Shown one piece after another: positions 51,427 through 60,106 of a stretch of 64,000 nt of DNA. Under the pieces are notes generated by a model. It was not told the DNA's origin and did no database searches. It saw nothing but the letters and a program-made list of their open reading frames with translations. Made by a program: the position numbers and the translations under genes. The stretch's first letter is position 1. Each line of letters begins with the position of its first letter. Origin of the DNA: Paenibacillus algorifonticola (GTDB taxonomy: Bacteria > Bacillota > Bacilli > Paenibacillales > Paenibacillaceae); the NCBI RefSeq assembly GCF_000971975.1, contig NZ_LAQO01000002.1, forward strand, positions 62,001 to 126,000, read 5' to 3'.

Positions 51427-52750
51427 GTACGCACCGCTGACAGCCAAGCAGGCTGAGTATATACGACGCTCAAAGGATTGCTGGCTAAATGTGGCTGAGG
51501 GTGGCAAGCGGGCAGGCAAAAACATTATCAACCTGATAGCTTACGCAATGTGCCTTGAGGTGCATCCAGATAAGCTGCATTTGGTATTCGGTGTAAGCCT
51601 GGGCGCGGCCAAGATGAACGTTATTGACTCCAACGGCTTCGGGCTGCAATGGCTATTTGCTGGCAGATGCCGTGAAGGTGAATATAAGAACCGCGATGCG
51701 TTGTACATCCAGACGAAGACAGGCGAGAAGATCATTATTATCGCTGGTGGCGGTAAGAAGAACGACGCGGCCCGGATCAAGGGTAACTCATACGGCACGG
51801 TATACGGCACCGAGGTTAACGAGTGCCATCAGTCATTTGTGCAGGAGGTATTTGACCGGACACTGGCATCTAGCTTCCGGCAGTTGTTTTTTGACCTCAA
51901 CCCTAAGCCGCCAGCACACTGGTTTTATCGTGATGTGCTAGATTACCAGGACCAACTGCTTGAGAGTGGAGACAATCCCGGTTACAATTACGGTCATTTT
52001 ACGATGGTGGGTAACCTGAGCATCCCAGATGACCGCCTGCAGGCTGCGCTGATTACGTATGACAAAGACAGCCTATGGTATAAGGCTGATATCCTGGGCG
52101 AGCGGACGGCAGCGACAGGGCGCATCTATACTGGATTCAGCAAGGCGGCTAATGTCGTATCGCGGGATGATATTAAGGATTACCGATTTATTGAGTTTAG
52201 CATTGGCATTGATATAGGTGGTACCGACGCAACGGTGGCGACACTGACAGGCATGACGGCCAAGTATAAGGACGTTGTGCTGATAGATGGATATTACCAT
52301 CGCCAAGGTAAGGACCAGGGCAAAGAGCCTGGCTATACACATGACAGATATGCGCAAGAGATCGTAAACAAAGTTGTCGAGTGGTCGGAAACGTATCCGG
52401 CCTTTTTGTCGTGTGCGCACATCTTTGCAGAGTCAGCTGACAAGCTGTTTAGACAGGCGCTTGCAAATGAGCTACGACGCAGGGGTATCCACATACCTGT
52501 TGTGCCATCTTACAAAAAAGATGGCATCGTAGACCGCATACGGCTAACTAACATCCTTATCAACCAAGGCCGCTATAAAGTCATGGCGCATCTTAAGCAG
52601 TGGCGTGACGCTCTGGAGAATGCAACATGGGATGAGAAGGAGCGCGTGGCGGGCGAATGGGTGCGGACGGACGACGGCAGCTATCCGGTTGACTGCTTGG
52701 ACAGCTCAGAATACGCCGTGCAGCCGTTTAAACGCAGATTGGAGGTGTAG
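51419..52750 (+). CDS. terL: Phage terminase large subunit
   Basis: A 443-residue packaging motor of the PBSX/Terminase_3 type. The ATPase part has a Walker A-like [15 protein letters not shown] and Walker B-like [13 protein letters not shown], followed by [18 protein letters not shown]. The RNase H-like nuclease part begins [17 protein letters not shown] with its acidic residues and continues with [20 protein letters not shown]. It couples ATP hydrolysis to head filling and DNA cutting. It begins within terS and is followed by a small Cys-rich gene and the portal. Confidence 0.93.
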   Translation: MIEYAPLTAKQAEYIRRSKDCWLNVAEGGKRAGKNIINLIAYAMCLEVHPDKLHLVFGVSLGAAKMNVIDSNGFGLQWLFAGRCREGEYKNRDALYIQTKTGEKIIIIAGGGKKNDAARIKGNSYGTVYGTEVNECHQSFVQEVFDRTLASSFRQLFFDLNPKPPAHWFYRDVLDYQDQLLESGDNPGYNYGHFTMVGNLSIPDDRLQAALITYDKDSLWYKADILGERTAATGRIYTGFSKAANVVSRDDIKDYRFIEFSIGIDIGGTDATVATLTGMTAKYKDVVLIDGYYHRQGKDQGKEPGYTHDRYAQEIVNKVVEWSETYPAFLSCAHIFAESADKLFRQALANELRRRGIHIPVVPSYKKDGIVDRIRLTNILINQGRYKVMAHLKQWRDALENATWDEKERVAGEWVRTDDGSYPVDCLDSSEYAVQPFKRRLEV

Positions 52751-52754
52751 GCTT

Positions 52755-53009
52755 GTGAAAACCAATCTTGATAGGATCAGGGGTATGACAGCAGAAGAGT
52801 TGGGCGAAATACTCGCTTACAAGGATATATGCCCTAATGCTTTTGGTGGACGGCGTAGAGGTAAATGGAAAACGTGCCCGTATCCAAGGCCAAATGCTGA
52901 TGATTGTAAAAGGTGCTGGACAGAGTGGTTAGGAATGAAGGCGAGGTGCAGGGATGGGGTGGTTAAAGAACATGGTCATGAAGATGCTGAAAATACAGCC
53001 AGCTCCTGA
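52755..53009 (+). CDS. Small cysteine-rich phage protein
   Basis: An 84-residue protein from GTG 52755, just after terL with GGAGGTGTAG as ribosome site. Four cysteines in CPNAFGGRRRGKWKTCPYPR and DDCKRCWTEWLG suggest a zinc site in a basic context. The start MKTNLDRIRGMTAEELGEIL is helical. Its last 56 bases overlap the portal gene in another frame. No family is recognised; the position invites a packaging or portal accessory role, without proof. Confidence 0.65.
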   Translation: MKTNLDRIRGMTAEELGEILAYKDICPNAFGGRRRGKWKTCPYPRPNADDCKRCWTEWLGMKARCRDGVVKEHGHEDAENTASS

Positions 53010-54468
53010 AAACCGTATCATCACGATAACGGAGCCATTGAGCTACGGCACCAACGTCCTACGTAACCGGCTCTGGTACCGTGGCGATCCGTCCGAACTA
53101 GAGCAATTTGCGATGCAGACGGCTAGCGACAACGTGAGCGGTGCTCGCTTCTGGGCGGCCAGCGCATCGCAAAATCTACGAATACGCAAGATCCACAGCG
53201 GGCTACCTGCCATGATAGCGGGTACGCTGAGCGACATTGTTATCGCTGATATGGACGGCATCGAGCTGCAGCCTGTCGAGGTATCGGATAACTGGCAGGC
53301 CATTGCTGAGGATAACGGCTTTGACAAGCTGCTGGGTGAGAGTATTACCGATACGCTGGTGGCCGGTGACGGGGCGTTTAAGATTACCGTGGATCCGGAC
53401 GTGAGCGAATACCCAATCATCGAGTTTTACAGCGGTGAGCAGGTCAGCTATAACCGCCAGCGTGGACGGCTCAAAGAGGTACTGTTTTACACCGATTACA
53501 GGCACCGTGACAAGGATTACCGCCTAGAGGAGACATTCGGGCAGGGTTATGTGCGGTCAAAGCTGCTATCGGCTGATGGCAAGGAGGTACCGCTGGCCAC
53601 AGTGCCGGAGACGGCGCACCTGCAGCCGGAGGTCACCTATGAGGGCAAGTGGATCATGGCCGTACCGATGCAGTTTTACAAGTCCAGTAAGTGGACAGGC
53701 CGGGGCAAGTCGCTATACGACAGTAAAAACGATGAGTTTGACGCGCTGGATGAGGTCATAAGCCAATGGGTGGACGCAATCCGGGCTGGCCGCGTCCAAA
53801 AGTACATTCCAGAGGACATGATTCCGCGGTCTACGGAGACGGGTGAGTTGTTAAAGCCCAACCCGTTTGACAACCAGTTTATAAAGCTTGGAACGGCGCT
53901 AGCGGAGGATGCCAAGGGACAGATTACCACGGTCCAGCCGGCCATACTTTATGAGGCGTTTGTCGAGTCATACAGTAGCGCTCTGGATATGTGCTTGCAG
54001 GGCATCATGAGTCCAGCGACCTTGGGCATCGATCTTAAAAAGACCGATAACGCTGAGGCTCAGAGAGAAAAGGAAAAGGCCACGTTGTACACACGGGGTA
54101 AGTTGATTGAGACGCTTAACCAAGTCGTCCCACGCCTAGTTGATACCGTGCTTAAGGTATATGACACGATGCGAAACCGAGATGCAGGTGAATATGAGGC
54201 CAGCGTCAAATTCGGGGAGTATGCGAGCCCATCGTTTGACAGTGTGGTGGAGACGGTTGGCAAGGCCCGGACGTTTGGCGTCATGAGCATAGAGAGATCT
54301 GTCGAGGAGCTTTATGGGGATAGCTGGACGGATGAAGAAAAGGCGGAAGAGGTCAAGCGCCTGAAAGATGAGCAGGGGCTGCTTGATGTAAAGGAGCCAG
54401 CTATTAACCGAGACAAGCCGCCTGGCGAAGAAGACGAGGACGACAATCCAGAAGCTGATGACGAATGA
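52954..54468 (+). CDS. Phage portal protein (SPP1 gp6-like)
   Basis: A 504-residue portal subunit, forming the ring at the head vertex through which DNA enters. It resembles the SPP1 gp6 class: MGWLKNMVMKMLKIQPAPEN, GARFWAASASQNLRIRKIHS, ISQWVDAIRAGRVQKYIPED and the stem/clip-side GIMSPATLGIDLKKTDNAEA then QREKEKATLYTRGKLIETLN. The acidic tail GEEDEDDNPEADDE is typical. GAGGTGCAGGG precedes the ATG. It overlaps the minor head gene by four bases. Confidence 0.9.
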   Translation: MGWLKNMVMKMLKIQPAPENRIITITEPLSYGTNVLRNRLWYRGDPSELEQFAMQTASDNVSGARFWAASASQNLRIRKIHSGLPAMIAGTLSDIVIADMDGIELQPVEVSDNWQAIAEDNGFDKLLGESITDTLVAGDGAFKITVDPDVSEYPIIEFYSGEQVSYNRQRGRLKEVLFYTDYRHRDKDYRLEETFGQGYVRSKLLSADGKEVPLATVPETAHLQPEVTYEGKWIMAVPMQFYKSSKWTGRGKSLYDSKNDEFDALDEVISQWVDAIRAGRVQKYIPEDMIPRSTETGELLKPNPFDNQFIKLGTALAEDAKGQITTVQPAILYEAFVESYSSALDMCLQGIMSPATLGIDLKKTDNAEAQREKEKATLYTRGKLIETLNQVVPRLVDTVLKVYDTMRNRDAGEYEASVKFGEYASPSFDSVVETVGKARTFGVMSIERSVEELYGDSWTDEEKAEEVKRLKDEQGLLDVKEPAINRDKPPGEEDEDDNPEADDE

Positions 54469-55580
54469 GCAAATACGACGTCCGTAAAATCTTTGCCGAC
54501 ATGGAGCTTGATCTGATTAAGAGCATGCAGCGCAATCTTGCCAGACACGAGGCCGAGGAAGAGGAACTTGGCTTTGAGTGGGAGCAATGGCAAGCACGTA
54601 AGCTGCAAAACCTTAAGCAATTCCGCAAGCAGAACAAAAAGATTGTCGAGCAGCGCGCGCCAGAGGTTGAAAAACAGGTAACAGGCAGCATTCGGAGTGC
54701 TTTCCGTAACGGAGCAAAGAAGGTAGCTGACGCTGCGGGCAAACTCTGGAACAAATTCGGGTTTGGCCGCCGTGAGGATCTGCCCAGGCCGAAAATGCAG
54801 GAAGATGACGACGAGAACTTTTTTAAACTCAACAAGCGTCGCGTTGATGCATTGACGGATGCGTCCAAGGGTGAGTTGCGAGCGGCCCAGCACTCCATGC
54901 TGCGGCAAGCCGATGACGTATATCGGCAGACGATCTTTAAATCGCAGGTTTACCTTAACAGCGGGGCAGCATCGCTTGGCCAGGCTATCGACATGGCGAC
55001 ACGGGACTTTTTGGACAAGGGATTTGATTATGTCACTTACTCCAATGGGCGCCGAATCAACGTTGCCAGCTATGCGGAGATGGCGCTTAGGACAGCATCA
55101 CAGCGAGCGGTGTTTTCGGGCGAAGGGGCCAAGCGCAATGAGCTGGGCATACGCACTGTCGTGATATCGGCTCATAACAACTGCTCTAAGCTATGCCTGC
55201 CGTACCAGGGTAAGGTATTTATTGATGACGTGTACAGCGGTGGCTCAGCCAAGGACGGTGATTATCCGTTGCTCAGTAAGGCGATGGCAGGCGGCTTATT
55301 TCACCCGAATTGCCGTCACAACATGGCGACCTATATACCTGGCGTAAGCAAGCTACCAGCTCCTGTTGACGATGAGGTGGCGACTGCAAATTACCAAGCG
55401 GAGCAGCGGCAACGCTATATGGAGCGCCAGATACGCAAGTACAAACGGCGCGAGGCTGGTGCGGTGGATCCGGCCAACAAAGATGCTGCAGCAGCCAAGG
55501 TCAAGCAATGGCAGGCGGAAATACGCCAGCACATAGCTAATAACGATCATCTGCGACGTGATCGAGCGCGGGAAAATTAA
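54465..55580 (+). CDS. Phage minor capsid/head morphogenesis protein
   Basis: A 371-residue minor head protein of the SPP1 gp7/Mu F type, carried into the head with the portal. The long helical N-terminal part (residues about 1-180) includes ADMELDLIKSMQRNLARHEA. The conserved C-terminal domain has VISAHNNCSKLCLPYQGKVF and GLFHPNCRHNMATYIPGVSK, whose Cys and His residues could bind metal. The gene starts in the portal stop (ATGA overlap), so translation is coupled. Confidence 0.88.
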   Translation: MSKYDVRKIFADMELDLIKSMQRNLARHEAEEEELGFEWEQWQARKLQNLKQFRKQNKKIVEQRAPEVEKQVTGSIRSAFRNGAKKVADAAGKLWNKFGFGRREDLPRPKMQEDDDENFFKLNKRRVDALTDASKGELRAAQHSMLRQADDVYRQTIFKSQVYLNSGAASLGQAIDMATRDFLDKGFDYVTYSNGRRINVASYAEMALRTASQRAVFSGEGAKRNELGIRTVVISAHNNCSKLCLPYQGKVFIDDVYSGGSAKDGDYPLLSKAMAGGLFHPNCRHNMATYIPGVSKLPAPVDDEVATANYQAEQRQRYMERQIRKYKRREAGAVDPANKDAAAAKVKQWQAEIRQHIANNDHLRRDRAREN

Positions 55581-55588
55581 GGTCGTAG

Positions 55589-55618
55589 GCACTCACGCAT
55601 AGGCGAGGGTGCTTTTTT
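55589..55618 (+). terminator. Terminator before the scaffold gene
   Basis: GCACTC (55589-55594) pairs with GGGTGC (55607-55612) and six T follow. It separates the packaging/portal genes from the scaffold and capsid genes and may tune their relative expression. The rest of the 55581-55727 spacer is unremarkable. Confidence 0.7.
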
Positions 55619-55727
55619 GTTGCCCTGTCGTATGGCCTTAAACTAGGCGACTGCTCAAGGCCGGAGCATAGCGGCCTGCTCCCTTAGCTGGAGAGCAGCT
55701 ATAAAAATCTATGGAGGCTGATGATAA

Positions 55728-56306
55728 ATGGATTGGATGAAAGAGCTTTTGAAAGCGGCGGGTTTCGATGTAGCGAAGATTGACGCGTTAATTAGTGACG
55801 TTAATAAGGAGCTACCGAAGCATTTTGTGCCGAAAACGCAATATAACGAAATGTCTGAGGCCAAGAAAAAAGCTGAGAAAGACGTTACTGACCGCGATAC
55901 TCAGATTGCAGAGCTTGGCAAAACGGCTGGAGCCAGCGAGGAAATGAAAAAGCAGATCGATACTCTGACAGCAGCTAACCAAGCAGCGGCAGATAAGTAT
56001 GCTGCAGACCTTAAGGAGCTGACAGTGACCAATGCCATTAAAACGGCACTGGCTGGCAAAGTCCATGACGACGCGCTGGTAGCAGGCCTGTTTGACCGTG
56101 AAAAGCTCGTTTTGGACGGCGACAAGATTGTCGGTCTGGACGATCAGCTTAAAGGGCTGCAAGAGTCCAAGGCGTTTTTGTTTAAGACTGAGGACAAAGG
56201 CGGAGGCGGTCAGGGTGGTTTCAGGGTTGGTGGTGGAGGCAATGGGGGCGGAGCGCCAGCGGGCAACGACCAACTAGCCGCAATTTTCGGTGTTAAAACA
56301 CAATAA
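55728..56306 (+). CDS. Phage scaffold protein (GP20-like)
   Basis: A 192-residue scaffold that shapes the prohead and is lost before DNA filling. A coiled-coil core (residues about 35-110, EAKKKAEKDVTDRDTQIAEL) and an Ala-rich stretch TAANQAAADKYAADLKELTV are typical. A Gly-rich linker (GGGGQGGFRVGGGGNGGG) at about residues 162-180 precedes the short C-terminal capsid-binding end DQLAAIFGVKTQ. GGAGGCTGATGATAA precedes the ATG. It lies directly before the capsid gene. Confidence 0.9.
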   Translation: MDWMKELLKAAGFDVAKIDALISDVNKELPKHFVPKTQYNEMSEAKKKAEKDVTDRDTQIAELGKTAGASEEMKKQIDTLTAANQAAADKYAADLKELTVTNAIKTALAGKVHDDALVAGLFDREKLVLDGDKIVGLDDQLKGLQESKAFLFKTEDKGGGGQGGFRVGGGGNGGGAPAGNDQLAAIFGVKTQ

Positions 56307-56322
56307 TAGGAGTGATTAAGAT

Positions 56323-57198
56323 ATGCCATACAATTACGTTGAAAGTTTTTTGACTGTACTGCAACAAAAGTACGCGCAGGAATTAACATCATCCGAGTTG
56401 ACAACGGCTAATGCCCAATTTGTCGGTACAAAGACGGTCAAGATTCCGCGGCTTGATGTCGCTGGTTACAAAGACCATAGCCGTAACGGCGGTTGGAACC
56501 GTCAATCGATTGCTAACGACTTCGAGTTGAAGGTCCTTCAGCATGATCGCGATGTTGAATTTTTCGTCGACACAATGGATGTTGATGAGACGAACCAAAT
56601 TCTTTCGGCGGCTAACGTGACCAACGTCTTTGAAGACGAGCAGGCTATTCCAGAGCTTGATAAGTATCGATATTCGAAATTATATTCTGAGGTCGTTGAC
56701 CTCGGTGGGGCGCTGGATACTACTGTGCCGACCATTGCTAATGTGCTGAACATATTTGACGATCTGATGGAGGAGATGGACGAAGCCAGCGTACCACAGA
56801 GTGGTCGCATTCTCTATGCTACACCTACCATGCACAAGCTTTTGAAGCAAGCTGAAAAAGTGCAGCGTACTATCGAAGTTACCAATAATAATGGGGTGGT
56901 TAACCGCGCTGTACGAAGTCTAGACGACGTAAAACTGAAAATGGTTCCCTCGGATCGAATGAAATCGGCATTCGACTTTACTAACGGTGCGGTGCCTGGT
57001 GTAGGAGCCAAACAGATTAACATGATTTTGGTGCATCCATCTGCGGTGCTAGCTCCGGTCAAGCACAGCGCAATCTACCTTTGGGAACCGGGCTCACACA
57101 CGGGCGGTGACGGTTATCTGTACCAGAACCGTAAATACACCGATCTGTTTGCCATCGAGCGCAAGTTGAAAGGCATTCAAATTAACGTCCAAGCATAA
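56323..57198 (+). CDS. Major capsid protein
   Basis: A 291-residue major head protein, probably HK97-fold. The start MPYNYVESFLTVLQQKYAQE lacks the long delta domain, consistent with the separate scaffold upstream. Further marks are VGTKTVKIPRLDVAGYKDHS, FDDLMEEMDEASVPQSGRIL, YATPTMHKLLKQ and a P-domain-like end VLVPSAV-type stretch MILVHPSAVLAPVKHSAIYL. TAGGAGTGATTAAGAT precedes the ATG. High expression would be expected. Confidence 0.9.
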   Translation: MPYNYVESFLTVLQQKYAQELTSSELTTANAQFVGTKTVKIPRLDVAGYKDHSRNGGWNRQSIANDFELKVLQHDRDVEFFVDTMDVDETNQILSAANVTNVFEDEQAIPELDKYRYSKLYSEVVDLGGALDTTVPTIANVLNIFDDLMEEMDEASVPQSGRILYATPTMHKLLKQAEKVQRTIEVTNNNGVVNRAVRSLDDVKLKMVPSDRMKSAFDFTNGAVPGVGAKQINMILVHPSAVLAPVKHSAIYLWEPGSHTGGDGYLYQNRKYTDLFAIERKLKGIQINVQA

Positions 57199-57214
57199 GA
57201 AGGAGGAGAAATCT

Positions 57215-57502
57215 ATGCTATACGCAGTAAAGGGTAATAAGCAGCTTAAAATTGATGAGGCTGATGCAACTGGCTACCTGAAACTCGGCTACGACATTGC
57301 CAAGGAAGAAAACGGCGAGCTCGTGACGATTGAGGTGTCGCCATCCAAAACGGTGACCTATGCTGAGCATAAAAAGGCGCTGGACCGCATTGCAGAGCTG
57401 GAGGCAGCCGATCCTGACGAAAAGCTGCAAGCAGAAAATAAGGCGCTCAAGGAAAAACTGGCCGAGGCCAACAAGAAGCTGAAAGAAGCTACAGGCGGGT
57501 GA
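57215..57502 (+). CDS. Phage head-region hypothetical protein with coiled coil
   Basis: A 95-residue protein with a small beta-rich start (MLYAVKGNKQLKIDEADATG) and a C-terminal coiled coil (residues about 50-92, HKKALDRIAELEAADPDEKL then QAENKALKEKLAEANKKLKE). AAGGAGGAGAAAT precedes the ATG. It follows the capsid gene and precedes the connectors. A decoration, fibre or connector accessory role is possible; no family is certain. Confidence 0.68.
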   Translation: MLYAVKGNKQLKIDEADATGYLKLGYDIAKEENGELVTIEVSPSKTVTYAEHKKALDRIAELEAADPDEKLQAENKALKEKLAEANKKLKEATGG

Positions 57503-57506
57503 TCGT

Positions 57507-57872
57507 ATGGCCTATGCGACAGCAGCAGATTATGAGCAATACGGTAATGGCAGCATACCCACGGAGGCGCTAGACAAGGAGCTGCAGCTTGCATCCGATC
57601 AGGTGGACAGCCTTACGTATAATCGCATCGTGGGGCGCGGTCTGGTCGGGCTGAGCACTTACCAGCAGACAAGTGTCATTAAGGCAGTATGCCAGCAGGC
57701 GGACTTTAGCTATCAGTACGGTGACTTTCTGACGATGCCGATAGCTGGTTACAGCGCGGGTAGCGTCTCTTTGTCGTTTAAAACAGTAGAGGGAGCGGGC
57801 GGTGTTCAGACCACGGAGAGCGTTGTTAATCTGCTGCGTGCTACTGGCCTTACAAACAGGGGGCTATGCTGA
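57507..57872 (+). CDS. Head-tail connector protein, gp6-like
   Basis: A 121-residue, mainly helical protein (MAYATAADYEQYGNGSIPTE, DKELQLASDQVDSLTYNRIV) of the head-tail connector type that stacks under the portal. A beta hairpin occupies its middle (AGYSAGSVSLSFKTVEGAGG). Its end overlaps the next gene by seven bases. Position and fold pattern support the call; the exact family is inferred. Confidence 0.72.
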   Translation: MAYATAADYEQYGNGSIPTEALDKELQLASDQVDSLTYNRIVGRGLVGLSTYQQTSVIKAVCQQADFSYQYGDFLTMPIAGYSAGSVSLSFKTVEGAGGVQTTESVVNLLRATGLTNRGLC

Positions 57873-58198
57873 TGCGTGGTAAATTGCCGTTTCCAACGTG
57901 GATATTAGTCACCCCGATTAAAGTCTATCAAACTGAATTGTCAGAGGACGGTGAGCCTGTCGAGGAATTAATCTTTGATGGGCTTGCTTGCCATGACGAA
58001 AAGATGCGGCAGACCATGGACAAGGAGCGGCGTTTGGTGACGTTATCGGGCAAAGTAATCATCCAAGGCGATATTAACCCGGATAAGCTAATCGAGGGTT
58101 ATGTCGTCGTTGGAGGGGCGCAGCGGTCTATATTTCGGGCTGCGCGACCACATAATCCAGACGGCACCATATTTTCTACGGAGCTGGAGCTGATGTAA
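57866..58198 (+). CDS. Head closure/minor capsid protein 1
   Basis: A 110-residue beta-rich protein (FPTWILVTPIKVYQTELSED, RRLVTLSGKVIIQGDINPDK, GGAQRSIFRAARPHNPDG). It resembles the first of the three small minor capsid genes of Gram-positive siphophages, which act as head-closure stoppers. It begins inside the connector gene and ends on the ATGA that starts the next one, so the three are coupled. Confidence 0.7.
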   Translation: MLMRGKLPFPTWILVTPIKVYQTELSEDGEPVEELIFDGLACHDEKMRQTMDKERRLVTLSGKVIIQGDINPDKLIEGYVVVGGAQRSIFRAARPHNPDGTIFSTELELM

Positions 58199-58587
58199 TG
58201 AAGGTTAAAACGAAAATGAATCGTAGGGCGCTGAGTGAGATTAGTGGCGGAGCTGTTGAGGCGCTGCAGCAAACAATCGCTGGATCTAGAAATAGTATCC
58301 TGGGCGAGATTATGGCAGCTGAGGTCACCCCTAAGCAAACAGGCGAGCTTGAGCGGAGCGCCCATATCGACGAGGCGCAGAGCAAGCGAGGCAAGGTATC
58401 CATTGTCTACGATACGCCGTATGCCAGGCGGCTCTACTATCACCCGGAGTACAATTTCCGGCGTGATAAAAATAGAGACGCACAGGGCCTATGGCTTGAA
58501 GCGTGGGCGACAGGCAAAAAGGACAATATTATCAAGAAAGTATTTTCGAAACTCTGGCAGAAGCTTGCAGGGGGCTTTATACGATGA
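58198..58587 (+). CDS. Minor capsid protein 2/HK97 gp10-like
   Basis: A 129-residue protein (MKVKTKMNRRALSEISGGAV, EVTPKQTGELERSAHIDEAQ, GKVSIVYDTPYARRLYYHPE) with the gp10-like layout: an N-terminal helix, a PxxTGxL motif and a C-terminal region. It is a neck or head-tail joining component. It starts on the ATGA of the previous gene and ends over the next start. Confidence 0.78.
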   Translation: MKVKTKMNRRALSEISGGAVEALQQTIAGSRNSILGEIMAAEVTPKQTGELERSAHIDEAQSKRGKVSIVYDTPYARRLYYHPEYNFRRDKNRDAQGLWLEAWATGKKDNIIKKVFSKLWQKLAGGFIR

Positions 58588-58973
58588 TGACAACAGGCGA
58601 GGTAAGAGATTGGCTTAAGACACAAGTAGAGTCGCCAGCGTGGTACATTGGCAAGCTGGATGGCAAGCAGCCCCAATGTATTGGTGTGTACAACCTTAAC
58701 GCGGGCTCGCCAGTTATTGCATTAGGCGGGCTGGAGCAAACGAGCTACGCAGTCAAAGGCGTGTCTATCTTGGTGCATTGGGGAAAAAATGCAAACATAG
58801 CGGAGCGCAAGGCCCATGAGGTCTACGCTGCGCTATTTGGTCAGGTCGCAGAGATTGGCGGGCGTCGTGTAATCTCGTTTGATATGCGGGTGCCCGAGCC
58901 GGTCAATGTAGGCACGGACGACGACGGCATTTACGAGTACGTAATCGAGACAATTATTTATTACGAGAGGTGA
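58584..58973 (+). CDS. Minor capsid protein 3/tail completion protein
   Basis: About 129 residues from ATG 58584: MMTTGEVRDWLKTQVESPAW, QCIGVYNLNAGSPVIALGGL and YEYVIETIIYYER. The fold pattern matches the tail-terminator or third minor capsid protein of this phage group, which caps the tail tube at the neck. The ATG overlaps the preceding stop; the frame upstream is not used. GCAGGGGGCTTTATACG is the ribosome region. Confidence 0.75.
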   Translation: MMTTGEVRDWLKTQVESPAWYIGKLDGKQPQCIGVYNLNAGSPVIALGGLEQTSYAVKGVSILVHWGKNANIAERKAHEVYAALFGQVAEIGGRRVISFDMRVPEPVNVGTDDDGIYEYVIETIIYYER

Positions 58974-58979
58974 GGTTAA

Positions 58980-59423
58980 ATGGCAGAAACAGGCGTTTTT
59001 CCCGTCCATAATAACATTTTCAAAATCGGGACTGCTGGCCGCGCATCAACAGCGGCTGAAATGCTTACCGTCAAGGACTTGGAGACATTTACAATCAGCA
59101 TCGACGCAAATACTGAGGAGTGGTCCCCTATGGACCAAGCAGGCTGGACGCGTCGGGCTGTAACGGGCAAGGGGATGACCATTAGCTTTTCGGGCAAGCG
59201 AAACTATGGCGATCCAGGTAATGACTACATTGCGGGCTTGATGATCGGAACAGGCCAAGAGGTAGAAACAAAATTTGAGTGGACGATGCCGAGCGGCGCG
59301 AAGCTTGTCATGGATTGCGTCATTAGCCTTACAGCTCCAGCCGGTGGCGACAGTACGAATATTGATGGTTTGGAATTTGAGCTGCTGAGCGACGGCAAGC
59401 CGACATTTACGCCAGCGGCATAA
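58980..59423 (+). CDS. Major tail (tube) protein
   Basis: A 147-residue tail tube subunit. Beta-rich segments such as KDLETFTISIDANTEEWSPM, AVTGKGMTISFSGKRNYGDP and EFELLSDGKPTFTPAA are typical of the phage tail-tube/Hcp-like fold. GAGGTGAGGTTAA precedes the ATG. It is followed by the two tail chaperone frames and the tape measure, the standard order. Confidence 0.85.
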   Translation: MAETGVFPVHNNIFKIGTAGRASTAAEMLTVKDLETFTISIDANTEEWSPMDQAGWTRRAVTGKGMTISFSGKRNYGDPGNDYIAGLMIGTGQEVETKFEWTMPSGAKLVMDCVISLTAPAGGDSTNIDGLEFELLSDGKPTFTPAA

Positions 59424-59451
59424 TACAACATAAACGAGGAGGATTTTAAGC

Positions 59452-59778
59452 ATGTCTAAAACAGTTGATTTGTCAGGGAAATTTAGTACGGAAAAGCCGG
59501 CCATTGTGATCGATGGTAAAAGATACATCGTCAATAACGGTATTCGTGAGGTTACGGCGTTTCAGGCTGCAGGTCAAGCAGGGCCATCCGGAATGCTTGA
59601 AGGTCTTGAAACCGTTCTGGGCAAAGAAGCATATGAAGAGCTTGGCGTTGGAAATTTCTCGCTAGACAACATCCAAGTTTTAACGACTGGGGTGATGGCT
59701 GCTGTGTTGGGTGTGTCCTACGACGAGGCTCTTGCCCGATTTCAACGGGCAATCAAGCAATCAGGAGACGTGGTATGA
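59452..59778 (+). CDS. Tail assembly chaperone, short form (gpG-like)
   Basis: A 108-residue helical protein (MSKTVDLSGKFSTEKPAIVI, REVTAFQAAGQAGPSGMLEG, ALARFQRAIKQSGDVV) in the gpG position between tail tube and tape measure. It keeps the tape measure soluble during tail assembly. It ends at TGA 59776. The next frame (+1) is open across its end and encodes the expected longer partner, so a fraction of ribosomes probably shift here. GAGGAGGATTTTAAGC precedes the ATG. Confidence 0.8.
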   Translation: MSKTVDLSGKFSTEKPAIVIDGKRYIVNNGIREVTAFQAAGQAGPSGMLEGLETVLGKEAYEELGVGNFSLDNIQVLTTGVMAAVLGVSYDEALARFQRAIKQSGDVV

Positions 59779-59779
59779 C
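59763..59779 (+). other. Candidate +1 programmed frameshift site in the tail chaperone pair
   Basis: The short form ends with AGGAG, five bases, then GTA TGA C. An internal ribosome-site-like AGGAG shortly before a weak TGAC stop is the arrangement that drives the +1 shift in the RF2 gene. Skipping the T of TGA would read Val-Asp-Leu-Glu-Asp-Asp-Trp straight into the second frame. Confidence 0.55.
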
Positions 59780-60106
59780 CTTGAGGATGACTGGTCGTTG
59801 ATTGAGGCCAGCTTAGCGACTCAGTACGGTATCAGGATCCGGCAGCATCCCGATATGCCATGGGACGAGTTTTGTAATTATGTTGCAGGGATTATGCCTG
59901 AGACACCGCTAGGCGCAGTCGTGGCCATTCGCGCCGAGAAGGATCCGAAGGCTATCAGAGCTTTTGGACCGGATCAACGACGAATACACAGTGAGTGGCG
60001 TAAGCGGGGGGCAACTCGCAAGCTGGATGATCCGGTAAAGCTGGATATGGAAATGCAGAACTTTGAGCTTACGATGGCCCGACTATTCGGAGGAGGTGGC
60101 GGTTAG
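59777..60106 (+). CDS. Tail assembly chaperone extension (Gp15/gpGT-like), read by frameshift
   Basis: A frame of about 110 residues, DLEDDWSLIEASLATQYGIR through FELTMARLFGGGGG, open from within the previous gene to the base before the tape measure. It resembles the second tail-chaperone part of Gram-positive siphophages (Gp15-like). The only in-frame starts upstream (such as GTG 59711) lack a ribosome site, so it is probably made as a fusion with the short form by a +1 shift near 59776. Independent initiation cannot be excluded. Confidence 0.7.
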   Translation, partial: DLEDDWSLIEASLATQYGIRIRQHPDMPWDEFCNYVAGIMPETPLGAVVAIRAEKDPKAIRAFGPDQRRIHSEWRKRGATRKLDDPVKLDMEMQNFELTMARLFGGGGG

